This document shows positions 1 to 9,597 of a stretch of DNA of 43,813 bases, piece after piece. The first letter of the stretch is position 1. Each line of letters begins with the position of its first letter. The notes below the pieces were generated by a model that saw only the letters and a program-made list of their open reading frames with translations, searched no databases and was not told the origin of the DNA. Made by a program: the position numbers and the translations under genes. Source of the DNA: Sedimenticola hydrogenitrophicus (GTDB taxonomy: Bacteria; Pseudomonadota; Gammaproteobacteria; Chromatiales; Chromatiaceae); contig NZ_JANIOA010000037.1 in assembly GCF_025175675.1 (NCBI RefSeq), positions 1-43,813 on the forward strand, written 5' to 3'.

Positions 1-21
1 TGGTGGGCGGCGAGTTTGTGC

Positions 22-50
22 TTGCACAAGCGGGGTGATGGGACTACTCT
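22..50 (+). promoter_or_regulatory. Promoter of rnpB
   Basis: A -35 box TTGCAC (22-27) and a -10 box TACTCT (45-50) are separated by exactly 17 nt, and the RNase P RNA begins 7-8 nt after the -10. The bases between the -10 and the RNA start are GC-rich (cctcgccgg), as is common at stable-RNA promoters. Seen in sequence; use is inferred. Confidence 0.6.
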
Positions 51-57
51 CCTCGCC

Positions 58-420
58 GGGAGTCGGCCGGATGGTCGCTGCCTTGCAAAAGGTGGAGGAA
101 AGTCCGGGCTCCGACGGGCAGGGTGCCAGGTAACGCCTGGGGGGCGCGAGCCTACGGAAAGTGCCACAGAAAATATACCGCCACCGACCCACGGGCCGGT
201 TGGTAAGGGTGAAATGGTGCGGTAAGAGCGCACCGCGCTGCTGGTAACAGCAGTGGCAGGGTAAACCCCACCCGGAGCAAGACCAAATAGGGGGGCGGGC
301 AACCTCGGTTGCCACGTGCGGCCCGCACGGTCCCCGGGTAGGTCGCTTGAGGTGCACGGCGACGTGCATCCCAGATGAATGGCCATCCATGACAGAACCC
401 GGCTTACAGGCCGACTCCCA
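58..420 (+). ncRNA. rnpB: RNase P RNA, bacterial class A
   Basis: This is the catalytic RNA of RNase P, which removes 5' leaders from tRNA precursors together with the RnpA protein. The class A landmarks appear in order: the P4 5' strand with GAGGAAAGTCCGGGCTCC (about 103-120), the block AGGGTGCCAGGTAACGCC, ACAGAAAATATACCGCC (about 167-183), GGTAAGGGTGAAA and the AGAGCGCACCG segment (about 201-238), CCCGGAGCAAGACCAAATA (about 272-290), and the 3' block GACAGAACCCGGCTTA (391-406). The first bases GGGAGTCGGCC (58-68) pair with GGCCGACTCCC (409-419), closing helix P1 and fixing both ends. Length (about 363 nt) is usual for proteobacteria. rnpB directly upstream of mraZ is a common gammaproteobacterial arrangement. 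Confidence 0.97.
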
Positions 421-712
421 ACCCACCTCCTCTCGCTGGCAGCCACTTCGTGGCTGGCCGCGCTCCCCGTTTCCACATCGCAATGCCGGCGGAATAGCCG
501 GTTTCCGCGGACCCGCATCGGGCCGCATCAACGGAGTGTGGTGGTTCCAGGTGAAAATAGGACTTAAGCTCTACTTATCTTCATAATCTACTTTAACTCG
601 GCATTTCATCGCCCTGTTTTATATTGCGTTGTGTCGTGGATTTTCCTCCAAGTGCTGCCCCTAAGCCCCTGTCTTTAAAGGAACTTTCGCCTGTTTAGGT
701 GGAGTCATCTCC
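421..712. other. Spacer between rnpB and the mraZ promoter
   Basis: No gene is recognised here. A small hairpin (440-446 with 450-456) lies just after rnpB but no T-run follows it, so I do not call it a terminator. The second half becomes AT-rich towards the mraZ promoter. Confidence 0.5.
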
Positions 713-742
713 TTGACAACCCCCGATTTGAGTACCTATTAT
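713..742 (+). promoter_or_regulatory. Main dcw promoter in front of mraZ (Pmra)
   Basis: A perfect -35 box TTGACA (713-718) and a -10 box TATTAT (737-742) are 18 nt apart. The predicted start of transcription is near 749, inside the MraZ box array. The TTG of this -35 box is also the first possible start codon of a longer mraZ reading frame, which argues against that longer start. No other comparably good promoter was seen before ftsZ. Confidence 0.75.
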
Positions 743-776
743 GGGGAGAAGTGGGTAAAAGTGGATTTTTCTGGAA
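742..776 (+). promoter_or_regulatory. MraZ operator: four TGG-boxes at 10-bp spacing
   Basis: TGGGG (742), TGGGT (752), TGGAT (762) and TGGAA (772) recur every 10 bp with 5-nt spacers (AGAAG, AAAAG, TTTTC). The MraZ site known from E. coli and others is TGGGN repeats with 5-nt spacers; the first two match exactly and the last two are degenerate. The array overlaps the -10 box and the predicted transcription start, so bound MraZ would block initiation. This implies autorepression of the whole dcw operon. Confidence 0.8.
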
Positions 777-805
777 ATAGGAATTCCAAAAGGGGGGCTC
801 GTTCA

Positions 806-1261
806 TTGTTTCGGGGCGTTAACAGACTCAACCTGGATGCCAAGGGCCGTTTGGCCGTGCCGACGCGCTATCGCGAACGGCTGCAGGAGCGCTGTGCCGC
901 GGAATTGGTGGTAACGATAGACCTTGATCACTGTCTATTGATTTATCCACTGCCGGAATGGCAGGAGATTGAACGCAAGCTGATGAAACTTCCTTCCTTT
1001 AATAAGGCGGCGCGCAATCTGCAGCGTCTGCTGGTGGGACACGCCACAGAAGTCGAGATGGATGGCCAGGGCCGCGTACTGCTGCCGCCCGCCCTGCGTG
1101 ACTTTGCCCACCTGGATAAGCATGTGGTGCTGATCGGGCAGGGCAACAAGTTCGAACTGTGGGATGAAGAGCGCTGGAACAGCCAGCGGGAAGGGTGGCT
1201 GGGTGAGGTGGATCTGAACAACCTCGATCTGCCGGCCGAATTCGACACGTTCTCGATATAG
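806..1261 (+). CDS. mraZ: Transcriptional regulator MraZ
   Basis: MraZ is a DNA-binding regulator that forms oligomeric rings with AbrB-like (SpoVT-AbrB) folds and represses the dcw cluster. The protein from this start is 151 residues, the usual family length, and opens [20 protein letters not shown], matching the conserved family start (M-F-R-G-x4-NLD-x-KGRL). The second copy of the domain carries [20 protein letters not shown] choose the TTG at 806 because AGGGGGG (791-797) sits 8 nt before it and because the frame upstream runs through the -35 box, the -10 box and the MraZ boxes. The longer 182-residue reading from TTG 713 is therefore unlikely. The gene ends 2 nt before rsmH. Confidence 0.93.
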   Translation: MFRGVNRLNLDAKGRLAVPTRYRERLQERCAAELVVTIDLDHCLLIYPLPEWQEIERKLMKLPSFNKAARNLQRLLVGHATEVEMDGQGRVLLPPALRDFAHLDKHVVLIGQGNKFELWDEERWNSQREGWLGEVDLNNLDLPAEFDTFSI

Positions 1262-1263
1262 CG

Positions 1264-2199
1264 ATGGCCGACACGGACACACATCTGCCGGTGCTCTTCA
1301 ACGAGGCGCTGGAGGCGCTGAATATATTACCGGATGGGATCTATATCGACGGCACTTTCGGCCGCGGTGGGCACAGTGCGGCGATTATGCAGGCGCTGGG
1401 CACGGCGGGGCGCCTGCTGGCGATCGACAAGGACCCTGAGGCCATCGCCTGCGCGCGGGAGATGTTCGCCGAGGATGCCCGGTTTGAGATCCGCCAGGGC
1501 TCCTTCGCGGAGTTGGAACGTTTTGCCGAGGAGTCGGGATTACTCGGACGCGTCAACGGGGTGCTGTTGGATCTGGGGGTCTCCTCGCCACAGCTCGATC
1601 AAGCAGGGCGGGGGTTCAGTTTTCTCAATGACGGGCCACTGGACATGCGCATGGATAACAGTTCTGGGATCAGTGCGGCCGATTGGGTGAGCGTGGTCGG
1701 CGCCGATGAGATGGCGCAGGTATTCAAGGCCTATGGCGAGGAGCGTTATGCCCGGCGGATCGCCCGTGCCATCGTCGAGGCGCGGGCGGTGCAGCCGATT
1801 GAGACGACACGCCAACTGGCGGAGATCGTCTCCGCGGCCAATCCCGCCTGGGAAAAGGGCAAGCATCCGGCGACGCGCTGCTTTCAGGCCATCCGTATCC
1901 ATATCAACCGGGAACTGGACGACCTGAAGGCGTGTCTGGATCAGTCGTTGCGGGTCCTGGCGCCGGGCGGGCGCCTGGCGGTGATCAGCTTTCATTCGCT
2001 GGAAGACCGCATCGTCAAGCGTTTCATGCGCGATGCCGAGCGCGGCGACCGCTTCCCGGCGGGAATTCCGGTGACCGAGCTGCAGCGCAATTCGCGCCTG
2101 GCACTGATCGGCAAGGCGATCAAGCCCTCCCGGCGGGAGGTGGAGGAGAATCCACGTGCGCGCAGCGCCGTGTTGCGGGTGGCGGAGCGCAAGCGATGA
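1264..2199 (+). CDS. rsmH: 16S rRNA (cytosine(1402)-N(4))-methyltransferase RsmH (MraW)
   Basis: RsmH transfers a methyl group from S-adenosylmethionine to N4 of C1402 in the decoding centre of 16S rRNA. The 311-residue protein has the family SAM-binding loop [10 protein letters not shown] at 29-38, the motif [27 protein letters not shown], and near the C-terminus [19 protein letters not shown]. Length is typical (E. coli 313). It is the second gene of the dcw operon and overlaps ftsL by ATGA (2196-2199), suggesting coupled translation. Confidence 0.97.
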   Translation: MADTDTHLPVLFNEALEALNILPDGIYIDGTFGRGGHSAAIMQALGTAGRLLAIDKDPEAIACAREMFAEDARFEIRQGSFAELERFAEESGLLGRVNGVLLDLGVSSPQLDQAGRGFSFLNDGPLDMRMDNSSGISAADWVSVVGADEMAQVFKAYGEERYARRIARAIVEARAVQPIETTRQLAEIVSAANPAWEKGKHPATRCFQAIRIHINRELDDLKACLDQSLRVLAPGGRLAVISFHSLEDRIVKRFMRDAERGDRFPAGIPVTELQRNSRLALIGKAIKPSRREVEENPRARSAVLRVAERKR

Positions 2200-2468
2200 A
2201 GCGGGGTCAACTGATCCTCTTGCTGTTGTTGACTTTCGGTCTGCTGTTGACCGCGACCGGAGTGGTGTATTCGAAATACGCCACCCGGAAACAGTTTGTG
2301 GCGTTGCAGATGTTGCGCGCCGAGCGTGACGCGATAGATGTGGAGTGGGGGCGGTTGCAACTTGAACAGAGTACCTGGGCCACGCACGCCCGGGTCGAGA
2401 AGATTGCCCGCAAACGGTTGAATATGCACATACCGGCAGCTGATGAAGTTGTGGTGGTGAAGCCTTGA
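2196..2468 (+). CDS. ftsL: Cell division protein FtsL
   Basis: FtsL is a small bitopic membrane protein of the FtsQLB complex that helps activate FtsWI septal peptidoglycan synthesis. The 90-residue product starts MKRGQ, continues with one hydrophobic segment (about residues 5-25, [12 protein letters not shown]), and then a periplasmic coiled-coil-like region with leucines at spaced positions (about 30-75). Length and position between rsmH and ftsI are diagnostic; sequence conservation in FtsL is low. The start overlaps the rsmH stop, and its stop lies 1 nt before the ftsI ATG. The upstream in-frame extension inside rsmH is not used. Confidence 0.93.
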   Translation: MKRGQLILLLLLTFGLLLTATGVVYSKYATRKQFVALQMLRAERDAIDVEWGRLQLEQSTWATHARVEKIARKRLNMHIPAADEVVVVKP

Positions 2469-2469
2469 T

Positions 2470-4233
2470 ATGAGTGGGAATAGCAGAAACAGGCGTCAGA
2501 AGCAGGCCCGCCGGATCGAGCAGGCGCTGCCGAGCTATCGCGCCCGGCGCTGGACCCTGCTCGGTCTGCTGTCGCTCTCCGCCGTGCTGCTGGTGTGGCG
2601 CGCGGTGGATCAACAGATTTTTGAAACCGATTTCCTGCAGAACGAGGGGCAGCGGCGTTATCTGCGGGTGGTCGAGATGCCCGCCCACCGCGGCATGATC
2701 AAGGACCGCTCCGGCGCGCCCGTGGCCATCAGTACCCCGGTGGATTCCATCTGGGCCAATCCCCGCGCCCTGTCGCCGGACCGCCGGGTGCTGGCGCCGC
2801 TGGCAAAGGTTCTGGAGATGGATCTGGATGACCTGCGCCAGCTGCTGGCGCGCCGCAGCGACCGCTCCTTTGTCTATCTCCAGCGGCGGGTCAATCCCGA
2901 CCGGGCCAAACGGCTGATGGAGATTGTCGCGGAGAACGACATCGCCGGCATCGGCCTGCAGCGGGAATATCGCCGCTACTACCCGGATGGCGAGGTGTTC
3001 GCCCATGTGGTCGGGTTCACCAATATCGACGACCAGGGGCAGGAGGGGCTGGAGCTGGCCTACGACCAATGGTTGCAGGGGACGTCCGGACGCAAGCGGG
3101 TGATCCAGGACGGACGGGCGCGGGTGGTCAAGGATGTGGAGCACATCCTGGAACCCCAGGCCGGCAAGGAGCTGATCACCTCGATCGACCGGCGTCTGCA
3201 GTTTCTCGCCTATCGCGAACTCAAGGGGGCGGTGCAGCGCCACAAGGCGAAGTCCGGCTCCGCGGTCATTCTCGATGCCCGCAATGGCGAGGTCCTGGCC
3301 ATGGTCAACCAACCGGCCTACAACCCGAACGGCAGCAAGTCCGGGAAGGCCGGGCGTTTCCGCAACCGCGCCGTGACCGACGTGTTCGAACCCGGTTCCA
3401 CGGTGAAACCGTTCACCATTGCCGCCGCGCTGGAGTCGGGCCGCTATACCCCGGGGACGATGATCGATACCACGCCCGGCACCTTCCGGGTCGGCCGCCA
3501 CCAAGTGAAGGATCATCGCGATTACGGGCGCATCGACCTGGCCCGGGTGATCCTGAAATCGAGCAATGTGGGGGTCAGCAAGATCGCCCTGGATCTGCCC
3601 AAGGAGCAGTTCTGGGGCTTCTTCTCACGGGTCGGTTTCGGTGACCCCACCAGCACCGGTTTCCCCGGTGAGGTGGCCGGTCAGCTGGCGCCCTACCGGC
3701 GCTGGGCGGAGATCGACCAGGCGACCCTGGCCTTCGGCTACGGGCTCTCGGTCACCGCGCTGCAGCTGGCCCGCGCCTATGGCGTGCTCGCCAGTGACGG
3801 CATCCGGTATCCGGTCTCCCTGCTGCGCCAGGATGCGCCGGTGAAGGGGGAGCGGGTGATGCGCGCCGCCACGGCACGCACGGTTCGCAAGATGATGGAG
3901 GCAGTGGTGACGGACGAAGGCACGGCGCCGGCGGCGGCCGTGACCGGTTACCGCGTGGCGGGCAAGACCGGGACGGCGAAGAAGAGCATCAGCGGCGGTT
4001 ATGCGGACGATCGCTACATTTCGGTGTTCGCCGGTATCGCCCCGGCCAGCGATCCGCGCCTGGTGATGGTGGTGATGATCGATGAGCCGACGGCGGGGAA
4101 ATATTATGGCGGTTCCGTGGCCGCGCCGGTGTTCTCCCGGGTGATGACCGGCGCCCTGCGGCTGCTCAATATCGCCCCCGATGCCATTGACGATTCCTTG
4201 CTCAAGCTGGCCGGCACGGGAGGGGGCGGGTGA
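2470..4233 (+). CDS. ftsI: Peptidoglycan D,D-transpeptidase FtsI (PBP3)
   Basis: FtsI is the septal class B penicillin-binding protein that cross-links peptidoglycan at the division site, paired with FtsW. The 587-residue protein (E. coli 588) has a short cytoplasmic tail, one membrane segment (about 28-45), the dimerisation/pedestal domain with HRGMIKDRSG (about 73-82), and the transpeptidase domain. All three active-site motifs are present: S310-T-V-K with the acylated serine, S364-S-N, and K499-T-G. The stop TGA overlaps the murE ATG. Confidence 0.98.
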   Translation: MSGNSRNRRQKQARRIEQALPSYRARRWTLLGLLSLSAVLLVWRAVDQQIFETDFLQNEGQRRYLRVVEMPAHRGMIKDRSGAPVAISTPVDSIWANPRALSPDRRVLAPLAKVLEMDLDDLRQLLARRSDRSFVYLQRRVNPDRAKRLMEIVAENDIAGIGLQREYRRYYPDGEVFAHVVGFTNIDDQGQEGLELAYDQWLQGTSGRKRVIQDGRARVVKDVEHILEPQAGKELITSIDRRLQFLAYRELKGAVQRHKAKSGSAVILDARNGEVLAMVNQPAYNPNGSKSGKAGRFRNRAVTDVFEPGSTVKPFTIAAALESGRYTPGTMIDTTPGTFRVGRHQVKDHRDYGRIDLARVILKSSNVGVSKIALDLPKEQFWGFFSRVGFGDPTSTGFPGEVAGQLAPYRRWAEIDQATLAFGYGLSVTALQLARAYGVLASDGIRYPVSLLRQDAPVKGERVMRAATARTVRKMMEAVVTDEGTAPAAAVTGYRVAGKTGTAKKSISGGYADDRYISVFAGIAPASDPRLVMVVMIDEPTAGKYYGGSVAAPVFSRVMTGALRLLNIAPDAIDDSLLKLAGTGGGG

Positions 4234-5756
4234 TGGCAACGGCTGCATACAGCTCGATTTGCCGGCTGCCGGAGCTGCTCTCCAGCTGGATCGATGCCGC
4301 GGCGGTGGCGGATCGGGAGATCACCGATCTGACCCTGGACAGCCGCCGGATTCGCCCGGGTTCGCTGTTTCTCGCCTGTGCCGGGATCTCCCATCACGGG
4401 TTGGAGTTTCTCCAGCAGGCGGTGGATCGCGGGGCCGCGGCAGTGCTCTGCGAACCCAACGAGGAGTGGACCGCGGAGGATATCCAGGCACTGGCGGAGG
4501 CGAGCGGGATCCCGCTCTATGCGCTTGCGGGGTTGAGTGCGCAGGTCAGCGCCATTGCCGGGCGTTTCTATGCCGATCCCAGCCATAGCCTGGCGGTCGT
4601 TGGTATCACCGGCACCAACGGCAAGACCAGTTGCAGCCATTTCCTGGCCCAGGCGTTCAGTCCGGAACACCTCTGCGGGGTGATCGGCACCATCGGTTAC
4701 GGTCTGCCTGGGGCGCTGGAGAGCACTGGGCACACCACGCCCGATGCCGTCAGCCTGCAGGCGCAGTTGCGCGATCTGCTTGATCGCGGCGCCGAACTGG
4801 TGGCCATGGAGGTCTCCTCCCACGCCCTGGATCAGGGGCGGGCCGCGGCGGTGCGCTTCGATGTCGCGCTGCTGACCAACCTGACCCAGGATCATCTCGA
4901 TTATCACACCAGCATGGCGGCCTATGCCGAAGCCAAGTTGCGCCTGTTCACCGACTGCGAGATCAACTGCGCGGTGCTGAACCTGGATGATCCGTTCGCC
5001 GCCCGGGTGCTCGCCGGGCTGCCTGCGCAGGTGCGCCGGATCGGCTACAGCAGCGATGCGGAGCGCGCCCCGGAGACGCCGCAGTGGGTGAAGGCAACCG
5101 CTATCGTGCCGGACGCCGAGGGCATGTCCCTGATTATCGAAAGCAGTTGGGGGCGGGGACACCTCGTCAGCCGGCTGCTGGGGCGTTTCAACGTGAGCAA
5201 TCTGCTGGCGGTGCTGGCGGTACTGCTGCAGCGGGGCGTGCCGTTCGCGGCGGCGCTGGAGAAGCTGGCCCAGGTGGAGACGGTAGCCGGACGCATGCAG
5301 CGCTTCGGCGGCGGCGGGCAACCGCTGGTGGTGGTCGATTACGCCCATACCCCGGATGCCCTGGAACACGCCCTGACCGCGCTGCGCGAACATGTTGGTG
5401 GCCGCCTGGTCTGTGTGTTCGGTTGTGGCGGCGACCGGGACCGGGGAAAGCGGCCGCTGATGGGCGGGATCGCCGAGCGGCTGGCGGACCGGGTGATCGT
5501 CACCGATGACAATCCGCGCAGCGAATCGGGCGACTTCATCGTTGCCGAAATCCTTGCCGGCATGGGCCAGCCGGACCGGGCCCAGGTAGTCAGGGACCGC
5601 GCCCGGGCGATTGCCCTGAGCATTCGTGAGGCTGAGCCGGGTGATCTGATCCTGATTGCCGGCAAGGGGCACGAAACCTATCAGCTGGTGGGCGACCAGG
5701 TGTTCCATTTCAGTGACCGCGAGCAGGTGGAAGACGCCTTGCGGGAGGTGGGGTGA
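4233..5756 (+). CDS. murE: UDP-MurNAc-L-Ala-D-Glu:meso-diaminopimelate ligase MurE
   Basis: MurE adds the third residue of the stem peptide in the cytoplasm using ATP. From the ATG at 4233 the protein has 507 residues. The ATP-binding loop GITGTNGKTS is at 124-133 (K131), the HTTPD uracil-nucleotide contact follows, and the amino-acid specificity motif DNPR is at 426-429, which marks enzymes that take meso-diaminopimelate rather than lysine. The ATG shares a base with the ftsI stop (TGATG); a GTG one codon earlier is possible but less likely. Confidence 0.97.
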   Translation: MATAAYSSICRLPELLSSWIDAAAVADREITDLTLDSRRIRPGSLFLACAGISHHGLEFLQQAVDRGAAAVLCEPNEEWTAEDIQALAEASGIPLYALAGLSAQVSAIAGRFYADPSHSLAVVGITGTNGKTSCSHFLAQAFSPEHLCGVIGTIGYGLPGALESTGHTTPDAVSLQAQLRDLLDRGAELVAMEVSSHALDQGRAAAVRFDVALLTNLTQDHLDYHTSMAAYAEAKLRLFTDCEINCAVLNLDDPFAARVLAGLPAQVRRIGYSSDAERAPETPQWVKATAIVPDAEGMSLIIESSWGRGHLVSRLLGRFNVSNLLAVLAVLLQRGVPFAAALEKLAQVETVAGRMQRFGGGGQPLVVVDYAHTPDALEHALTALREHVGGRLVCVFGCGGDRDRGKRPLMGGIAERLADRVIVTDDNPRSESGDFIVAEILAGMGQPDRAQVVRDRARAIALSIREAEPGDLILIAGKGHETYQLVGDQVFHFSDREQVEDALREVG

Positions 5757-7129
5757 TGATCGCCTTCACGCTCGCGGAAATGGCCGGCGCCATTCGCGCC
5801 CGGCATTTGGGAGGCGACGCTCGTTTCAGCGCGGTCAGCACGGATACCCGCCGGCTGCAGGCGGGGGATCTGTTCGTGGCCCTGAAAGGCCCCAACTTCG
5901 ATGGCCATGACTATCTGCCGCAGGCGTTGGCGCAGGGTGCCGTCGCGGCGGTGGTGGATCACGAGCTGGCGGTGGATTGTCCCCAGTTGGTGGTGGAGGA
6001 TACCCGCGTCGCCCTGGGGCGGATGGCGGCGGAGTGGCGGCTGAAGAGCAAGGCGCAGGTGATCGCGGTGACCGGCAGTAACGGTAAGACCACGGTCAAG
6101 GAGATGATCGCCGCCATCCTGAGCGGTAACGGCACGGTCCTGGCCACCCGGGGCAACCTGAACAACGACATCGGCATGCCGTTGACCCTGCTGCAGTTGC
6201 AGGATGAGGATTTTGCCGTGATCGAGATGGGCGCCAACCACCCGGGCGAGATCGGCTATCTGAGCAAGATCGCACGCCCCGATGTGGCGCTGCTGAACAA
6301 CGCCTTCCGCTCCCACCTGGAGGGCTTCGGTACCCTGGAGGGGGTGGCGAAGGCGAAGAGCGAGATCGTATCCGGACTGGTCGAGCCGGGCTGCTTCGTC
6401 TTCAATGCCGACGACCGTTTCGCCCCGTTCTGGCGCGGCGTCGCCACCGGGCGGCGGGTCTGCAGCTTCGGCATCCACCAGCCGGCCGATATCAGCAGTC
6501 CCGGGCAACTGGCGTTGCACTGGTATGAGGAGGGGCACGAACAGGGCTTCAGCAGCCGCTTTGCGGTGGATATCCCCGGCGGCAGCCTGAACATCGAGCT
6601 GGCGCTGGCCGGGGAGCACAACCGTATGAATGCGCTGGCGGCGATCGCCGCCGCGCTCCAGGTCGGGGCCAGCGAGCAGAGCATCGTCGCCGGGCTGGCA
6701 GCCATCCGTCCGGTCAAGGGGCGGCTGCAACCGCTACGGGGGCAGCGGGGGGTCTGGCTGATCGATGACAGCTATAACGCCAACCCCGATTCCGTCGGCG
6801 CCGCCATCGATGTCCTGGCCCAGGCGCCGGGCCGCCGCTTCCTGCTGCTGGGTGAGCTGGGTGAATTGGGCGCAGGCACCCAGGGCTTTTATGGCGAGTT
6901 GGGGCGCCAGGCACGGGCGGCCGGGATTGAACATCTGTATGGCGTCGGCGAGGCGGGAGAAGCGGCCAGGCAATTCGCCGCGGGCGGTGCGGCCTTCGCC
7001 AGTCGTGAGTCTTTGCTGGAACAACTGCAGCAGGAGCTGCGGTCAGGCGACCGGGTGCTGGTAAAAGGTTCGCGTCGCGCGGGAATGGAAATGGTTGTCA
7101 ATGCACTCGTCGAGCGGGAGACAGACTGA
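5756..7129 (+). CDS. murF: UDP-MurNAc-tripeptide:D-Ala-D-Ala ligase MurF
   Basis: MurF adds the D-Ala-D-Ala dipeptide to complete the cytoplasmic UDP-MurNAc-pentapeptide. The 457-residue protein has the Mur ligase three-domain layout: an N-terminal UDP-binding domain, the ATP loop VTGSNGKTT at 105-113 (K111), [11 protein letters not shown] in the central domain, [15 protein letters not shown], and the C-terminal domain entry [12 protein letters not shown]. The ATG at 5756 overlaps the murE stop (TGATG). Confidence 0.97.
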   Translation: MIAFTLAEMAGAIRARHLGGDARFSAVSTDTRRLQAGDLFVALKGPNFDGHDYLPQALAQGAVAAVVDHELAVDCPQLVVEDTRVALGRMAAEWRLKSKAQVIAVTGSNGKTTVKEMIAAILSGNGTVLATRGNLNNDIGMPLTLLQLQDEDFAVIEMGANHPGEIGYLSKIARPDVALLNNAFRSHLEGFGTLEGVAKAKSEIVSGLVEPGCFVFNADDRFAPFWRGVATGRRVCSFGIHQPADISSPGQLALHWYEEGHEQGFSSRFAVDIPGGSLNIELALAGEHNRMNALAAIAAALQVGASEQSIVAGLAAIRPVKGRLQPLRGQRGVWLIDDSYNANPDSVGAAIDVLAQAPGRRFLLLGELGELGAGTQGFYGELGRQARAAGIEHLYGVGEAGEAARQFAAGGAAFASRESLLEQLQQELRSGDRVLVKGSRRAGMEMVVNALVERETD

Positions 7130-7130
7130 G

Positions 7131-8213
7131 ATGCTCGTTTACCTGGCCGAATACCTGACCCAGTTCAACAGTGGCTTCAGCGTATTCCAGTATATCACCC
7201 TGCGTACCATCCTGGGTGTGCTCACGGCGCTGATGATTTCATTCATTGTCGGGCCGGTGATGATCCGTCGCCTGACCCATCACCAGATCGGCCAGACGAT
7301 ACGCAGCGACGGACCCCAGAGCCACCTCGCCAAGGCCGGTACGCCGACCATGGGCGGTACCCTGCTGCTGGTGGCGGTGGCGGTCAGCACCCTGCTGTGG
7401 GCCGACCTGGACAACCGCTATGTCTGGATCGTGGTCCTGGTGACCCTGTTGTTCGGACTGATCGGATTCTATGACGACTATAAAAAGCTGGTGTTGCAGG
7501 ATTCCCGGGGACTTTCCGCCCGCTACAAGTATCTGTGGCAGTCCCTGGTGGGTGCCGGGGCCGCCTATGCCCTGTTTGCCAGTGCCTCGGTACCGGCGGA
7601 GACCCAGCTGATCATTCCGTTTGTCAAGAGCGTGGTGATCGACATGGGACCCTGGTTTGTGGTGCTCAGCTATTTCGTGATTGTCGGCACCAGCAACGCC
7701 GTCAACCTGACCGACGGCCTGGACGGCCTGGCGATCATGCCGACCGTACTGGTAGCCGGCGCCCTGGGTATTTTTGCCTACGCCTCCGGTAATGCCCAGA
7801 TCGCCGGCTATCTGCTGATTCCCCATCTCCCCGGTGTCGGGGAAATGGTGATCTTCTGCGGCGCCCTGGTGGGGGCCGGTCTCGGTTTTCTCTGGTTCAA
7901 CGCTTACCCGGCCCAGGTGTTCATGGGCGATGTGGGGGCGCTGGCGCTGGGGGCGGCGCTCGGCGTGGTGGCGGTGATTGTGCGCCAGGAGCTGGTGCTG
8001 GTGATCATGGGCGGAGTGTTCGTGATGGAGACCGTGTCGGTGATGCTGCAGGTGGCTTCGTTCAAGCTGACCGGGCGGCGCATCTTCCGCATGGCGCCGC
8101 TGCATCACCATTTTGAATTGAAGGGCTGGCCGGAGCCTCGGGTGATCGTCCGCTTCTGGATCGTCACCGTGATTCTGGTGCTGATCGGGCTCTCCAGCCT
8201 GAAGATACGTTAA
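7131..8213 (+). CDS. mraY: Phospho-MurNAc-pentapeptide transferase MraY
   Basis: MraY is the inner-membrane enzyme that moves phospho-MurNAc-pentapeptide from UDP to undecaprenyl phosphate, making lipid I. The 360-residue protein equals the E. coli length and has about ten hydrophobic segments. Family motifs are present: KAGTPTMGG, the aspartate-rich [29 protein letters not shown] and the HHHFEL loop near the C-terminus. The ATG at 7131 lies 1 nt after the murF stop; the frame extends upstream inside murF but the start is fixed by the family N-terminus (MLVYLAEYL). Confidence 0.98.
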   Translation: MLVYLAEYLTQFNSGFSVFQYITLRTILGVLTALMISFIVGPVMIRRLTHHQIGQTIRSDGPQSHLAKAGTPTMGGTLLLVAVAVSTLLWADLDNRYVWIVVLVTLLFGLIGFYDDYKKLVLQDSRGLSARYKYLWQSLVGAGAAYALFASASVPAETQLIIPFVKSVVIDMGPWFVVLSYFVIVGTSNAVNLTDGLDGLAIMPTVLVAGALGIFAYASGNAQIAGYLLIPHLPGVGEMVIFCGALVGAGLGFLWFNAYPAQVFMGDVGALALGAALGVVAVIVRQELVLVIMGGVFVMETVSVMLQVASFKLTGRRIFRMAPLHHHFELKGWPEPRVIVRFWIVTVILVLIGLSSLKIR

Positions 8214-8244
8214 TGGGAATTTTACGCCGAGGCGTAGGGAAGAG

Positions 8245-9597
8245 ATGACACCACCGAGGGCGAGTGACAAAAAGAGTCTGATAGTCGGTCTGGGCAAGAC
8301 CGGGCTCTCCTGCGCCCGTTTTCTGTCGGTGCGCGGTGTGCCGGTGGCCATCACCGATAGCCGCAACGACCCGCCGGGCCTGAATGAACTGCGCCAGGAA
8401 CTGCCCGATATCGCCCTGTTCCTGGGCGGTTTCGACGAGGCCGCGTTTGCCGTGGCCGAACAGCTGGTAGTGAGCCCGGGGGTGCCGATGAGCGAACCGC
8501 TGATCCAGCAGGCGGTGGCCCGGGGGGTGCCGGTGGTGGGCGACATCGAGCTGTTCGCGCGCGCCGCCAAGGCACCGGTGGTGGCGATCACCGGGTCAAA
8601 CGGCAAGAGCACCGTCACCACCCTGCTGGGGGCCATGCTGCGCGATGCCGGGGTCAAGGCGGCCGTCGGCGGCAACCTGGGCGACCCGGCCCTGTCACTG
8701 CTGCACGACGAGGTGGAGCTCTACGTGCTGGAGCTCTCCAGTTTCCAGTTGGAGACCACTTACAGTCTGCAGCCGAAGGTGGCGGTGGTGCTGAATATTT
8801 CCCCCGATCACCTGGACCGCTACCAGGACCTGCAGGCGTATGTGGACACCAAGGCGGCCATTTATCGGAAAGCCGAGGGCGCGGTGTTCAATCGCGACGA
8901 TCCCCGGGTGCTGGCCATGAGCCGGGGCGGGGCGGGCGAGATCCTGTTTACCCTGGAGTCGCCCGCCGAAGGGGAATTCGGGGTTTGCAAGCACCAGGAC
9001 GAGCGCTGGCTTTGTCACGGGTCGCAGCGCCTGGTGCGCGCCGTGGAATTGAAAATACCCGGCAGCCACAATATTGCCAACGCCCTGGCCGCACTGGCCA
9101 TTGGCACCCTGCTACGGCTGCCGCGCGACAGCATGCTGCGTACCCTGTTGGGTTTTACCGGTCTGCCGCACCGCACCCAGTTCGTCAAGGAGTCCGCCGG
9201 CGTGCGCTGGTACAACGACTCCAAGGGCACCAACGTGGGGGCCTGCGTGGCGGCGCTGGAAGGTCTTGCCGGCGGGGACCAGGCGCGCACGGTGCTGATC
9301 GCCGGCGGGGTCGGCAAGGGGGCCGATTTCGCCCCGCTGGCACCGGCGGTGGCCAGGTATGCGCGCGCGGTTATCCTGCTGGGGCAGGATGCGCCGCTGA
9401 TCGCCAAGGCCCTGGGCGACAAGGTGCCGCTGCTCCAGGCCAATGACATGGATGATGCGGTGTTGCTGGCGGCCGGTTGCGCCGAGCCGGGTGACCGGGT
9501 GCTGCTCTCCCCGGCCTGTGCCAGCTTCGATATGTTCAAAGATTATCAACAGCGGGGCGACCGGTTCGCGGATGCTGTGGCGAGGTTGATCCCATGA
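8245..9597 (+). CDS. murD: UDP-MurNAc-L-Ala:D-glutamate ligase MurD
   Basis: MurD adds D-glutamate as the second residue of the stem peptide. The 450-residue protein has the N-terminal UDP-MurNAc-L-Ala pocket beginning IVGLGKTGLSCARF, the ATP loop VAITGSNGKST (113-123, K121), the Mur ligase signature NISPDHLDRY, and WYNDSKGTN plus SPACASFDMFKDYQQRG at the C-terminus. The GGGAAGAG purine stretch before the ATG serves as ribosome binding site; a short perfect hairpin (ACGCC-GA-GGCGT) sits in the 31-nt spacer after mraY. It overlaps ftsW by ATGA. Confidence 0.97.
   Translation: MTPPRASDKKSLIVGLGKTGLSCARFLSVRGVPVAITDSRNDPPGLNELRQELPDIALFLGGFDEAAFAVAEQLVVSPGVPMSEPLIQQAVARGVPVVGDIELFARAAKAPVVAITGSNGKSTVTTLLGAMLRDAGVKAAVGGNLGDPALSLLHDEVELYVLELSSFQLETTYSLQPKVAVVLNISPDHLDRYQDLQAYVDTKAAIYRKAEGAVFNRDDPRVLAMSRGGAGEILFTLESPAEGEFGVCKHQDERWLCHGSQRLVRAVELKIPGSHNIANALAALAIGTLLRLPRDSMLRTLLGFTGLPHRTQFVKESAGVRWYNDSKGTNVGACVAALEGLAGGDQARTVLIAGGVGKGADFAPLAPAVARYARAVILLGQDAPLIAKALGDKVPLLQANDMDDAVLLAAGCAEPGDRVLLSPACASFDMFKDYQQRGDRFADAVARLIP

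Noticed and set aside
435-460. Terminator after rnpB
   Set aside because: The hairpin is small and no T-run follows.
713-805. N-terminal extension of MraZ from TTG 713
   Set aside because: It runs through the -35, -10 and MraZ boxes, and the family start aligns with residue 32 of that reading.
1540-3516. Long reverse-strand frame of 658 codons over rsmH-ftsI
   Set aside because: It is a GC-rich shadow of well-identified genes with no domain of its own; the same holds for the other long reverse frames in 3.6-18.6 kb.
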